Shown: positions 21,539 to 30,728, numbered from the stretch's first letter. The stretch is 64,000 nucleotides of DNA from CAYQQQ01 sp964420125 (GCA_964420125.1 CAYQQQ010000006.1:138996-202995); one strand, 5' to 3'. Made by a program: numbers and translations. Notes: generated from the letters alone by a model not told the origin.

Positions 21539-23332
21539 ATGCGTGCGGGACGGGTGGTGAGGTGGATCGGCGGCTTCGGCGGCGCGCTGGCGCTGGCGGT
21601 GGCCCCCTTCGGGGCCGTGGGCGCCGCACCGGCGACGACGAGCCGGAGCGAGGCCGCGGTGGTGGCCGGCCCCGACGGTCCCGGCGAACCGCTGCCGCAG
21701 CTGCAGGAGCACGCCGAGGAGCTCGACTCGGCGCTGGAGGTCGTCGAGTCGCCCTCCGAGGCCACGGAGGCGGCCGTCGAGGCGATCGAGGCGGCACCGC
21801 CCGGCGCGCTGCAGGGTTGTGCCCCCGACGAGCCCGGCGACCCCTGCGTGCGGGTCCGACCCGTCGGCGGGGAGGCCGTCGCCGAGGTGCACGCCGGCCG
21901 TGAGGCCGAGCCCGCGCCGGCGCTGCGGAGCTCGGCCACCATCGAGACCGAGCCCTCGCCGTTCGGGTCGTCGGCCGACACCTGGACGCCGCTGTGCACG
22001 GGGAACGGCTCCGACGGGTTCCGGGTGCAGGCGGTCTACGCCTACGCGCAGAGCCAGGGGCCCCCGTCCACCCCGTACACCGACGCGGTGAAGCGGGCCG
22101 TCGCCAACACCGACCTCACGTTCTCCCGGTCGGCGTCCGCCACCGGGGGCTCGCGCAGGGTGCGCTTCGTGACCACCAGCGGCGCCGGCGGCTGCCAGGT
22201 CGACCTGGTGAAAGCACCGGTCAGCTCCGGTCTGGCCAGCTTCGACGCCCTGGTGAACGAGCTGGTCGCCGCGGGAAAGATCAGCGGCGACGAGGAGAAG
22301 AGGTGGAAGTACCTCATCTGGACCGAGGGCGACCTCGTGCCCTCCGTGCCGAGCGCCTGCGGGATCGGCCTGAGCTACTCCGACGACGTCCCCGGGACGT
22401 GGGACAACTACAACGCCCTCACGTCCTACGCCGCGGTGAAGGCGCCCTGCTGGGACATCGACGGCGGGGGCTCGGTGCCCGCCCACGAGCTGATGCACAC
22501 CCTCGGCGCCGTGCAGGACTCGGCACCCCACTACGACGGCCGGGGTCACTGCACCGACGACCACGACAACATGTGCTACGGCTCTTCCACGGTGGTGGTC
22601 CCCGGCTGCACGGACTACGCCCTGGAGGCGCTGTTCGACTGCAACCACGACGACTACTTCCACACCTCCCCGGCCGCCGGCAGCTACCTGTGCCGGTCGT
22701 GGAACACGGCGCGCAGCCCGTACCTGCTGGGCTACGACAGCGCCACCGGGGCCCTCGGGGCCATCCCTGCGGTGTGGGCCACTCCGTCGCAGAACCGGCT
22801 GCAGATCCAGTGGTCGCCGCCCAACTCGTGTCCGAGCGCCAGCGCCTACCGGATCGAGGTGTCGGGCTGGGGCAGCGACGTGGTGCTCTCCGACGTGCTC
22901 TCCTACACCGTCGACGTGCCTCCCGGCGACCGCACCATCACCGTCACCCCCTACCGGGACGGGCAGTGGTGGCCGAGCCTGGCCCGCAGCATCGTGGCCT
23001 CCTCGGTGGCGGTCGCCAACTCACTTCCCGTCGGCGGCATGGTCCTGTCGCTCAACCAGGGCAGCAACTACGGCCTGCTCGCCTGGGCGATCGATCCCGA
23101 GACCGGCGCCCCACCTCGCATGCGGGTGACGGTGGAGGGGGTCAGCAGCCGGGAGTACGACTGGAACTACACCTGGGCGGACATGCCCGCCTTCACCGGG
23201 GTGAACGACACCCGTTCGCTGGTGTTCCTGGCGCAGCTCCCCTCGGGCACCCGGCGGGTGTGCTTCGACGCCCTCGATCCCCAGGGCGGTGGCTGGACCA
23301 ACCTGGGCTGCACCACCCACACCGTCAAGTAG
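21539..23332 (+). CDS. Secreted zinc metalloprotease with HExxHxxGxxD motif (snapalysin-like site)
   Basis: The 597-residue exported protein begins with a signal peptide (RWIGGFGGALALAVAPFGAVGAA region), then a Glu-rich prosegment of about 120 residues, a catalytic domain, and a C-terminal fibronectin-like part. The site is HELMHTLGAVQD (His316, Glu317, His320, Gly323, Asp327), with Asp as third ligand as in snapalysin-type metzincins, followed by DDHDNMCYGSS, a plausible Met-turn. At least a dozen cysteines suggest disulfides. ATG 21539 is set by TACCTT (21527-21532) 6 nt upstream; an ATG at 21503 lies upstream of this box. Confidence 0.78.
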   Translation: MRAGRVVRWIGGFGGALALAVAPFGAVGAAPATTSRSEAAVVAGPDGPGEPLPQLQEHAEELDSALEVVESPSEATEAAVEAIEAAPPGALQGCAPDEPGDPCVRVRPVGGEAVAEVHAGREAEPAPALRSSATIETEPSPFGSSADTWTPLCTGNGSDGFRVQAVYAYAQSQGPPSTPYTDAVKRAVANTDLTFSRSASATGGSRRVRFVTTSGAGGCQVDLVKAPVSSGLASFDALVNELVAAGKISGDEEKRWKYLIWTEGDLVPSVPSACGIGLSYSDDVPGTWDNYNALTSYAAVKAPCWDIDGGGSVPAHELMHTLGAVQDSAPHYDGRGHCTDDHDNMCYGSSTVVVPGCTDYALEALFDCNHDDYFHTSPAAGSYLCRSWNTARSPYLLGYDSATGALGAIPAVWATPSQNRLQIQWSPPNSCPSASAYRIEVSGWGSDVVLSDVLSYTVDVPPGDRTITVTPYRDGQWWPSLARSIVASSVAVANSLPVGGMVLSLNQGSNYGLLAWAIDPETGAPPRMRVTVEGVSSREYDWNYTWADMPAFTGVNDTRSLVFLAQLPSGTRRVCFDALDPQGGGWTNLGCTTHTVK

Positions 23333-23350
23333 CCCACGTCCCCTCGTGGG
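23333..23350. terminator. Hairpin between convergent genes
   Basis: CCCACG (23333-23338) and CGTGGG (23345-23350) pair around TCCCCT directly after the protease stop codon; the convergent membrane-protein gene ends at 23375. Confidence 0.5.
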
Positions 23351-23374
23351 AGCCTGCGCGAGGCGGCTCGGCCG

Positions 23375-23950
23375 TCAGTTCCAGAGGTCGTTCCACAGGT
23401 CGCCCACCCAGCTGCCGATCTGCTTGCCGAACAGGATCGACACGGTGGTGAACACGGCCACCATCAACCCCATGACGATCCAGGTGGACAGCGGCACCGA
23501 CCCCTCCTCGGGGATGCCGGGGATCCGCCGTCGGATCTGCACGATCGTGCGCTCCGCCCAGGCGAAGGGCAGCATCGCCAACCCGACGATGATGATCACC
23601 CAGCCGGGGCCGGGCAGCGGCAGCAGGGCGATGCCCACCCCGATCACCACGAACCCGCCGAACGCCCGCAGCACCCGCCGCAGCACCCCCGCCCGGGCCT
23701 CGGCCTCGGTCTCCTCCCGATGCCCGGTGAGCAGCTCCGCCTCGGTGGCCGCCTCGGCGATCGTCTCGCCGGCGTCGCGGAAGGGGTGCCGAAGCGCACC
23801 TCGGTCGGGACGGCCGGCGCCCTCCCCGGCGGTGGCGCCGTGAACCGGCGGAGCGGTCGGGGGGGTCGCGGCATCCGCACCGGGATCCGTGGCGGGCTCG
23901 CTGGCCGGATCGCCGGTCGGGGCGTCCTCAGGGGTCGGTTCCACCCCCAC
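23375..23950 (-). CDS. PGPGW-motif transmembrane protein (TIGR02611-like)
   Basis: The 191-residue membrane protein has an acidic Pro/Thr-rich N-terminus of about 80 residues, then RRVLRAFGGFVVIGVGIALLPLPGPGWVIIIVGLAMLPF, with the PGPGW turn between two helices, and a third helix TWIVMGLMVAVFTTVSILFG. The family is common in actinobacteria and has no known function. GTG 23950 is the likely start, with GGAGG about 18 nt upstream; the longer frame is Arg-rich and unlike coding sequence. Confidence 0.72.
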   Translation of the reverse strand: MGVEPTPEDAPTGDPASEPATDPGADAATPPTAPPVHGATAGEGAGRPDRGALRHPFRDAGETIAEAATEAELLTGHREETEAEARAGVLRRVLRAFGGFVVIGVGIALLPLPGPGWVIIIVGLAMLPFAWAERTIVQIRRRIPGIPEEGSVPLSTWIVMGLMVAVFTTVSILFGKQIGSWVGDLWNDLWN

Positions 23951-24090
23951 AGTGTTGCCGCGTCGCCAGGGCCTCCGGCGCGCAGGACGGCGTCGCGTCG
24001 CCGCCGTCGGTCGGGTCGAACCCGAGGGGTGGGCGGCCTCGGGCCATCGGGAACGATGTGGTCGTCGGTCAACTCGGGTAGAACGGTGCC

Positions 24091-25632
24091 ATGGGTGACG
24101 ACGTGAGCGGGGCTCCACCAGCCGGTTCCGAGCAGGCGGGCGCGAAGAAGGCCGGCGCGAAGAAGGCGGGCGCGAAGAAGGCGGGCGCGAAGAGGGCGGG
24201 CGCGAAGAAGGCCGGCGCGAAGAAGGCCGGCGCGAAGAAGGCCGGCGCGAAGAAGGCCGGCGCGAAGGCGACGGGCGCGAAGAAGGCGGGCGCGACGACG
24301 GCGAGCGTCGACGCTCCGTCGACGAGCAGCCGGCCGAAGGAGTCCCGGGTCCGGCGGATCGATCCCGAGCCGGCCACCGAGCCGACCGCCCCCGCGGCGG
24401 GGGCCGGCGGCGTGCCTCGACCAGGGAGGGCGACGCCGCCCTCGCGTCGCCCCAGCGGCGACCGCAGGCGCTGGGCGATCTGCGGGTCCATCACCCAGGA
24501 CCTCCTCAACGACCTGGTGTTCTTCGGCCTCGGCGAGGGTGTGGCGCTCGACGCCGTGGAGCAGCAGGTGAACCTGCCGGGCATGGGCGAGGTGACCATG
24601 CGCCTGGCGCTCGCCATCACCGGTGTCCGCTTCGACCTGCGGGGCGACGACGGCGGGCGCGCCCGGGTGACCGTCCTGGGCGTGGGCGACGTGGGCGTGA
24701 TCTCCAAGGACTACGAGGGCGACGTGATGGTGAGCCCTGCGGGCTTCGCCGCCTCGCCCTCCCCGCCCGCACCGCTCCCGGTGGCGCTCACGGCCCTCGC
24801 CGAGCCCTTCCTCGAGCTGCGCGACGACCGGACCGTCTCGGTGGGCCTCGACCTGCGCCACGCGGAGCTGGTCGAGCTCGGTGTCGACCTCGACGCCGGC
24901 GTCCCCGAGGGCGTCGACGCCCAGGCATGGGCCGGCATCCTCCAGATGACCGCCACCATGTTCGCCATGATGGGCGACACCCTCTTCGCCGGCCTCGCCG
25001 ACAGCATCAGCTCCGTGGGGATGGACCTCGGCGAGGACATCGGCACGCTGCTCGCCGACCTCGGTGTGGATCACGGCCCGGCGGACGCTCAGGTGAGCTC
25101 CGGTGTGCTGTCCTTCGGCCTGCCCGCCCAGGTCGAGGTGGAGGGCCGGGCGATGCCGGTGCCGGTGGCCGGCAAGCGCCTGGGGGTGTCGGTGGCCCGA
25201 TCCGGGGTTGACCGCATCGCCGCCGACCTCCTGGAGCGCGCCATCGGTGGGATGCCGATGCCCTTCGAGCTGGAGATCGACCTGGGCGAGCAGCAGATCG
25301 GGAGCCGTCTCCGCCAACCCCGCATCATCTCGGACCGCTTCCCCGACCTCCGCAGCACGGTTCGCACCGAGGTGGGCGTCCGCCTGGTGCGGGGTCGCCT
25401 GGAGATCGCCGTGTCGGCCGCCTGGGTGGAGCTGCCCTCGTTCGTGCCGAGGTTCGTCAACACCGTCAGCCGGCGCCTGGGTGGGCTGCTGGCGATGGCC
25501 CCTCTGCGGTTCCGCTTCCCCGCCACGATGGAGCTGCCCATCGTGCCCGGTTCCGACGAGGCCGTGGCGGTGAGGGTCGACGACCTCCGGGTCAGCGCGG
25601 ACGGTGTCGGCGTGGTCGTGGCCATGGCCTGA
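24091..25632 (+). CDS. Protein with lysine-rich AKKAG-repeat tail and large unassigned (perhaps TULIP-like) domain
   Basis: The 513-residue protein starts with a short acidic leader, then residues 16-70 are 11 units of AGAKK or close variants, a basic tail like those of histone H1-like and HupB proteins, then a Pro/Arg linker to about 130. The rest (about 380 residues) is a repeating amphipathic beta/alpha pattern (ALAITGVRFDLRG, VSVARSGVDRIAADLLERAI, VDDLRVSADGVGVVVAMA) that weakly suggests a lipid-binding TULIP/BPI-like fold; this is inference. No TM or signal is seen. TAGAAC (24079-24084) lies 6 nt before the ATG. The tail could bind DNA, RNA or anionic lipid. Confidence 0.65.
   Translation: MGDDVSGAPPAGSEQAGAKKAGAKKAGAKKAGAKRAGAKKAGAKKAGAKKAGAKKAGAKATGAKKAGATTASVDAPSTSSRPKESRVRRIDPEPATEPTAPAAGAGGVPRPGRATPPSRRPSGDRRRWAICGSITQDLLNDLVFFGLGEGVALDAVEQQVNLPGMGEVTMRLALAITGVRFDLRGDDGGRARVTVLGVGDVGVISKDYEGDVMVSPAGFAASPSPPAPLPVALTALAEPFLELRDDRTVSVGLDLRHAELVELGVDLDAGVPEGVDAQAWAGILQMTATMFAMMGDTLFAGLADSISSVGMDLGEDIGTLLADLGVDHGPADAQVSSGVLSFGLPAQVEVEGRAMPVPVAGKRLGVSVARSGVDRIAADLLERAIGGMPMPFELEIDLGEQQIGSRLRQPRIISDRFPDLRSTVRTEVGVRLVRGRLEIAVSAAWVELPSFVPRFVNTVSRRLGGLLAMAPLRFRFPATMELPIVPGSDEAVAVRVDDLRVSADGVGVVVAMA
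24136..24300 (+). repeat. 15-bp tandem repeat encoding AGAKK units
   Basis: Eleven 15-bp units of the form GCSGGCGCGAAGAAG run in frame; the first units are nearly identical in DNA, with GCG/GCC alternation, and the last three diverge. Slippage would change tail length without a frameshift. Confidence 0.9.
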
Positions 25633-25682
25633 GCCGTCGGCGCCGGGGGAATAGCGCGCCGGCGGCAGGGGTTGGCCAGGCC

Positions 25683-26138
25683 ATGCTCAACACGGGTGAC
25701 ATCGTCGAGGACTTCGAGCTCCCCGACCAGAGCGGCACCCCCCGCAGGCTCTCGCAGCTGCTGGAGGACGGACCGGTCGTGCTGTTCTTCTACCCGAAGG
25801 CCATGACCACCGGGTGCACCAAGGAGTCCTGCCACTTCCGCGACCTCGGTGCCGAGTTCGCCTCGGTGGGCGCGCAGCGGGTGGGCATCTCGGCGGACAG
25901 CGTCGAGCGCCAGGCGGAGTTCGACTCCCGCCACGACCTCGGCTATCCGCTCCTGTCGGACGCGTCGCGGCGGGTCGCCGCACAGTTCGGCGTCAAGCGC
26001 CCGGGACCCCTCTTCAACCGTCGCGCCACGTTCGTGATCGGTCCCGACCGCCGGGTCCTCGGGGCCTTCCGCAGCGAGATGAACATGGACGTCCACGCGG
26101 ACGAGGCGCTCGAGGTGCTGCGGGCCCAGACCGTCTGA
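25683..26138 (+). CDS. bcp: Peroxiredoxin, Bcp/PrxQ type
   Basis: Thiol peroxidase of 151 residues: VVLFFYPKAMTTGCTKESCHFRD contains the peroxidatic Cys (TTGC) and the resolving Cys five residues later (KESC), the atypical 2-Cys PrxQ arrangement. VGISADSVERQAEFDSRHDLGYPLLSD and RRATFVIGPDRRV complete the fold. It uses thioredoxin as reductant in the cytoplasm. It lies 50 nt after the AKKAG-tail gene on the same strand; no strong ribosome site is visible. Confidence 0.92.
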   Translation: MLNTGDIVEDFELPDQSGTPRRLSQLLEDGPVVLFFYPKAMTTGCTKESCHFRDLGAEFASVGAQRVGISADSVERQAEFDSRHDLGYPLLSDASRRVAAQFGVKRPGPLFNRRATFVIGPDRRVLGAFRSEMNMDVHADEALEVLRAQTV

Positions 26139-26165
26139 GCGCCGCCACCCGGAGGCTCGACCCCA

Positions 26166-26188
26166 CCGACGCCGTGGTGGTGCGTCGG
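26166..26188 (+). terminator. Hairpin between bcp and the beta-galactosidase gene
   Basis: CCGACGC (26166-26172) pairs with GCGTCGG (26182-26188) across 9 nt. It ends 4 bp before the -10 box TACGGT (26193-26198), so it may terminate bcp or act as an operator on the next promoter. Confidence 0.35.
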
Positions 26189-26205
26189 CCGCTACGGTCA
26201 ACCCC

Positions 26206-29200
26206 ATGCTGTTCGACGGCTCCCGCCCCTGGCTCGACCCCGGCTTCACCTCGCTGCACCGCCTGCCGATCCGCCCGGCGCTGATCCCCTGCCCGGACCT
26301 CCGCACGGCGCGCCGCCACGATCCGTCGGCATCGCCATGGTGGGTCGACCTCGACGGCACGTGGGACTTCACCCTGGTCGAGCGTCCCGAGCAGCTGACC
26401 CCTGGCCTCCTCCACGACGTGGGCGCAGAGGGCACGATCGAGGTGCCCGGCGCCTGGACCCTGCAGGGCCACGGCCACCCCCACTACACGAACGTGATCA
26501 TGCCCTTCGGGGAGGAGCCCCCCGACGTGCCCGCCGACAACCCCACCGGCGTGTACCGGCGGACGATCGCCGTGCCGGCGGAGTGGAAGGGGCGCCGCAC
26601 GGTGCTGCGGGTGGGCGCGGCCGAGTCCGCGGTGTTCGTGCACGTCGACGGCCGCGCCATCGGCGCGTCGACCGACAGCCGCCTCCCCGCCGAGTTCGAC
26701 CTGACCGACGTCGTGCGACCTGGGCGCAGCCACACGCTGGCGCTGGTGGTCCTGAAGTGGTCGGCGGCGACGTGGCTGGAGGACCAGGACCAGTGGTGGC
26801 ACGCCGGCCTGCAGCGCAGCGTGTCGCTCCACTCCACGGCGCCGTCGCACCTGATGACCGCCCTCCTGCGGCCGGAGCTGGCGGAGGTGCCCGAGGCGGC
26901 GGTGCCGGCGGACCGCCCGGTCGCCGGGCGGCTGGTGGTGGAGCTCGGCTTCGACGGGCCGCTGCGCCGCGAACCCGGCTGGACCGCCGAGGTCGTGGTG
27001 GAGACGCTCCGGGGGGCTCGGCTGGCGGGCACCGGACGGCTCGAGGTGGGGTTCTGGAACGGCGAGAACGTCTTCACGCAGATGCTGGGCGCCATGCTCG
27101 CCGAGCCCGGCGTGGTGCGTGCCGAGCTCGAGGTGCCCGAGGTCCTGACCTGGTCGGCGGAGTCCCCCACGCGGTATCGGGCGGTGGTCACCCTGCGCGA
27201 CCCCTCGGGCGCCGTGGTGGAGGTGGACGCGCTGGTGCTCGGGTTCCGCCACGTCGAGGTCGGCGAGCGGGAGCTGCGCATCAACGGGGCGCCGGTGATC
27301 CTGCGCGGTGTGAACGTCCACGAGCACGATCCGCTCCGGGGTCGTGCGGTGCCGGCTGAGCTGGCCGAGCACGACCTGCGGATGGTCAAGGCCGCCAACC
27401 TCAACGCGGTGCGGGCGTCCCACTACCCCCACGACGAGCGCTTCGCCGCCCTGTGCGACGAGCTGGGCCTCTACCTGGTCGACGAGGCCGACGTCGAGAC
27501 CCACGGCCGACAGCACTCGCTATGCCACGACCCCCGCTTCGACGCGGCCATCCTGGAGCGGGTGCAGCGGATGGCCCGCCGGGACGTGCACCACCCCTCG
27601 ATCGTCGTGTGGTCGCTGGGCAACGAGTCCGGGTACTCCGACGTGCACGACGCTGCTGCAGCCTGGTTGCGCTCCTGGGATCCGAGCCGTCCCGTGCAGT
27701 ACGAGGGACCGTTCATGCACGACCTGCACGCCGAGGCGCCGGTGAGCGACGTCGTGTGCCCCATGTACACCTCGGTGGAAGGGATCCGGGAGTGGGCCGA
27801 ACGGGCCGCCGACCCACGGCGCCCCCTCATCCTCTGCGAGTACGACCACGCCATGGGTAACGCCGGGGGATCGCTGGTCGACTACGACGACGCCTTCGAG
27901 CGCCTCGACGGCCTCCAGGGCGGCTTCATCTGGGAGTGGCTGGAGCACGGCATCCCCCTCGTGGGCCGGGAGGGTCCCTCCGGAGGACCGTCATGGGGCT
28001 ACGGGGGCGACTTCGGCGACGAGCCCAACGACGCCAACTTCGTGTGCGACGGCCTCGTCTCCGCGTCCCGGGAGCCGCACCCCCTGCTGGGCGAGGTGAG
28101 GTGGATGGGGCGGCCGGTGCGGGTCGTGGAGCTCGAGCACACCGCCCGGGCGGCCTCGGTGGTGCTGCGCAACCAGCGCTGGTTCACCGACACCTCGGAC
28201 CTCGAGGCACGCTGGGAGCTCACCGCCGATGGAGAGGTCACCGCGGAAGGTGTGCTGGGCGGCGCGCCGCTGAGGCCCCGGACCCTGCGCAGCGCGACGG
28301 TGCGCTGGCCGGCGCGGGCGCTGCGCCCCGGCGCCGAGCACCTCCTCACCCTCTGCTGGCGCCGGCGCGCCCGCACCGCGTGGTCCCCGAAGGGCGAGGT
28401 CGTGGGCTGGGAGCAGCGGGCCCTTCCGGCGGCGGACGACGCCGCGCTGCACCTCCGTGCTCGCACGTCGCCCGGGAAGGCTCCCCCCACCCGTCGCCGC
28501 ACCGGGGGTCCTGCGCTGCCCGAGGGGTTCCCCGGGGCGCTGACGCCGACGCTGTTCCGGGCGCTCACCGACAACGACGGGATCCGGGCCGGTTGGATGC
28601 GGGGGTTCAACGGCTCGCTGGGCCGATGGGTGGACGACCTGGGCCTCGACGCCTGCCGGTGGGACGAGCAGGCCGGCACCCTCCAGCCCGGTGCCGAGGT
28701 CCCGCCCTTGCGGGTCCGAAGCGAGCTCACCGACCTCGACGCCGGCTGGCGCCGCCTGGTCGTGCACCTCGAGCTCCCCCCGGAGCTGGCCGACCCACCC
28801 AGGCTCGGCGTCCAGTGGGAGCTTCCCGGGGAGCTGGAGCAGCTGGAGTGGCTGGGGGAGGGGCCCGGCGACGGCTACCCCGACCGCCGCAGCGCGGCTC
28901 GTGTCGGTCGGTGGCGCTCGACGGTGTCGCAGCAGTACGTCGACTACGGCATGCCCCAGGAGCACGGCCACCACGGCGGACTTCGCTGGTTGGCGCTGCG
29001 CGGGCCCTCGGGAGGTCTGATGGTGGTGGCCGACGGCTCACCGGGCTTCTCCGCCCGCCACCACGGCGACCTCGAGCTGTGGCGGGCAAGGCACACCCAC
29101 GACCTCGCTCCGCTGCGCGGCGCGCGGGTCACCCATCTCGCCGTCGACGTGGCCCAGCGCGGACTCGGGCAGTCCTCCCTGGGAGCGGAGGCGGCGGAGG

Positions 29201-29301
29201 CCCATCGGATCAGCGCCGGCTCACACCGCCTGGAGCTGCTGGTGCGGCCTCTCGCCCGTCGCGACGACCCTGGCGCCTGGTACGCCCACCGCCCCCGCTG
29301 A
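26206..29301 (+). CDS. lacZ: Beta-galactosidase, GH2 (LacZ type)
   Basis: Hydrolyses beta-galactosides; cytoplasmic, since no signal peptide is present. The 1031 residues match LacZ length and order: sugar-binding jelly roll with GAWTLQGHGHPHYTNV and EDQDQWWHAGLQR, Ig-like domain, TIM barrel with NGAPVILRGVNVHEHD, RASHYPH, acid/base Glu in VVWSLGNESGYSDVH and nucleophile Glu in LILCEYDHAMGN, then the small-chain domains ending PLARRDDPG. ATG 26206 is leaderless (TACGGT, 26193-26198, 7 nt upstream). No permease or repressor gene is adjacent. Confidence 0.95.
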   Translation: MLFDGSRPWLDPGFTSLHRLPIRPALIPCPDLRTARRHDPSASPWWVDLDGTWDFTLVERPEQLTPGLLHDVGAEGTIEVPGAWTLQGHGHPHYTNVIMPFGEEPPDVPADNPTGVYRRTIAVPAEWKGRRTVLRVGAAESAVFVHVDGRAIGASTDSRLPAEFDLTDVVRPGRSHTLALVVLKWSAATWLEDQDQWWHAGLQRSVSLHSTAPSHLMTALLRPELAEVPEAAVPADRPVAGRLVVELGFDGPLRREPGWTAEVVVETLRGARLAGTGRLEVGFWNGENVFTQMLGAMLAEPGVVRAELEVPEVLTWSAESPTRYRAVVTLRDPSGAVVEVDALVLGFRHVEVGERELRINGAPVILRGVNVHEHDPLRGRAVPAELAEHDLRMVKAANLNAVRASHYPHDERFAALCDELGLYLVDEADVETHGRQHSLCHDPRFDAAILERVQRMARRDVHHPSIVVWSLGNESGYSDVHDAAAAWLRSWDPSRPVQYEGPFMHDLHAEAPVSDVVCPMYTSVEGIREWAERAADPRRPLILCEYDHAMGNAGGSLVDYDDAFERLDGLQGGFIWEWLEHGIPLVGREGPSGGPSWGYGGDFGDEPNDANFVCDGLVSASREPHPLLGEVRWMGRPVRVVELEHTARAASVVLRNQRWFTDTSDLEARWELTADGEVTAEGVLGGAPLRPRTLRSATVRWPARALRPGAEHLLTLCWRRRARTAWSPKGEVVGWEQRALPAADDAALHLRARTSPGKAPPTRRRTGGPALPEGFPGALTPTLFRALTDNDGIRAGWMRGFNGSLGRWVDDLGLDACRWDEQAGTLQPGAEVPPLRVRSELTDLDAGWRRLVVHLELPPELADPPRLGVQWELPGELEQLEWLGEGPGDGYPDRRSAARVGRWRSTVSQQYVDYGMPQEHGHHGGLRWLALRGPSGGLMVVADGSPGFSARHHGDLELWRARHTHDLAPLRGARVTHLAVDVAQRGLGQSSLGAEAAEAHRISAGSHRLELLVRPLARRDDPGAWYAHRPR

Positions 29302-29313
29302 CCCACACACCCC

Positions 29314-29428
29314 CCTGGTTCTTGGACGAACGGCGACGGTGGGCGACTGGGACGGTCCGAGTTCCGGGCCGGCCCCCGGTTCTTGGACGAACGGCGACGG
29401 TGGGCGCCGCGGACGGTCCAAGTTCGGG
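29314..29428. repeat. Two tandem copies of a hairpin element (period 61 bp)
   Basis: A 29-bp sequence starting GGTTCTTGGACGAACGGCGA is repeated exactly at 29317-29345 and 29378-29406. In each copy CTTGGAC near the 5' end pairs with GTCCGAG (copy 1) or GTCCAAG (copy 2) about 27 nt later, extended by flanking CCGG/CCGA bases. The pair fills the gap between the convergent beta-galactosidase and CoA-transferase genes, so it may be a double terminator. Confidence 0.75.
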
Positions 29429-29429
29429 A

Positions 29430-30728
29430 TCAGCCGACCTGGGCGGCTGCCTCGGCCAGCTCGTCTCGGAAGTCGGGGTGGGCGATGCTGACCAGGGCCG
29501 CCGCACGCTCCCGCACCGTGAGCCCCTGAAGCTCCACCGCGCCCTGTTCGGTGATCACCACGTCCACCTGGTGTCGAGGGGTCGTGACCAGCATCTCTGG
29601 GCCGAGGTTGGACACGATACGGCTCACGCGCCCCTCCGCCTGCACGGTCGCCGAGCGGAGGCACAGCAGCGAGCGGTCCTCGAGCTCCAGGCCGGCGCCG
29701 GCCAGGAAGTCCTCGTGACCTCCGGTGCCGGAGTGCTGGTGCCCGGAGATGGTGTCGGCCGCCACCTGGCCGTACAGGTCGATCGCCGTCGCCCCGTTGA
29801 TGGACACGAAGTGCCGGTTGCGGGCGATGTTGCGGGCGTCGTTGACCACGTCCACCGGCAGGAAGCGCACCAGCTCGTTCTCGTGCAGCCACCTGTAGAG
29901 CTCGGGGGATCCCGCGGCGAAGGTCGAGATGGAGTAGCCGTCGAACTCGCCCTTGTGGTCGTTGGTGATCTTGCCGGCCTTGTGCAGCCGCATGAGGCCG
30001 TTGGTGAACATCTCCGAGTGCACGCCGTAGCCGCCGCCCGGCCCGTCGGCGAGCAGGGTGGCGATGAGGCTGGGGATGGCGCCGATGCCGGTCTGCAGCG
30101 TGGCGCCGTCGGGGATGTACGCCCGTGCGTGCTCGGCGATGGCGAGATCGGCCTCGGAGCCGGCGGCGTCCGGCAGGTTGATGGGCTCGGCCTCGCTCTC
30201 GAAGAGCACGTCGATCTCGTCGACGTGCAGTCGGTGCATGTGCTTGGGGGGCAGCCCATAGGTGCGGGGGTAGGCATCCGCGTACTCGACGATCAGCATC
30301 CGGTCGGGATCGGCGCCGCAGCGGTGCAGCTCATCGACGGAGGCCCCGGCGTACAGCGACAGCGACAGGTACCCGTGCTTGTCGGGGGGTGCGGCAGCGG
30401 TGGCCATCACCCGCGCGTTGAGCGCCTGCATGATGGGGGCGAAGCGGCGGAAGTCGGCGGGGACGTACTCGATCGCGGCGCCGCTGTCGCGCAGGAACCG
30501 CTCGGCAGGCCCGAAGAACCCGCTGCGGTAGCGCACCCCCGGCTTGGTGAACACCGAGTACAGGTCGGTCAGCAGCGCCCCGAAGAGGTTGAGGTCCACC
30601 CAGTCGTCACGTTCCCCCAGAGCGTGCAGGAAGGCGACGGGATGGGCGGGACCGAGGCCGAGCACGACCGAGTCGGTGGGGTGGATCCGCTCGACGGCTT
30701 CTGCTGGGGAGCTCACGATGGTGGCCAC
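29430..30728 (-). CDS. Acetyl-CoA hydrolase/4-hydroxybutyrate CoA-transferase family
   Basis: Transfers CoA between acyl-CoA and a carboxylate through a glutamyl-CoA intermediate. The 432 residues include GLGPAHPVAF, ATLQTGIGAIPSLIATLL (CoA-binding loop), the catalytic Glu in YGVHSEMFTNGLM, and SINGATAIDLYGQVAADTISGHQHSGTGGHEDF, all typical of the Cat1/Ach1/4-HB transferase group. GTG 30728 has GGAGGAG 7 nt upstream. It diverges from the acyl-CoA ligase gene; together they could activate a short-chain acid, but that is inference. Confidence 0.85.
   Translation of the reverse strand: MATIVSSPAEAVERIHPTDSVVLGLGPAHPVAFLHALGERDDWVDLNLFGALLTDLYSVFTKPGVRYRSGFFGPAERFLRDSGAAIEYVPADFRRFAPIMQALNARVMATAAAPPDKHGYLSLSLYAGASVDELHRCGADPDRMLIVEYADAYPRTYGLPPKHMHRLHVDEIDVLFESEAEPINLPDAAGSEADLAIAEHARAYIPDGATLQTGIGAIPSLIATLLADGPGGGYGVHSEMFTNGLMRLHKAGKITNDHKGEFDGYSISTFAAGSPELYRWLHENELVRFLPVDVVNDARNIARNRHFVSINGATAIDLYGQVAADTISGHQHSGTGGHEDFLAGAGLELEDRSLLCLRSATVQAEGRVSRIVSNLGPEMLVTTPRHQVDVVITEQGAVELQGLTVRERAAALVSIAHPDFRDELAEAAAQVG

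Noticed and set aside
24069..24707. Minus-strand frame with repeating FAPAF units
   Set aside because: It is the antisense reading of the AGAKK repeat; codon phase and start signals support the plus-strand gene.
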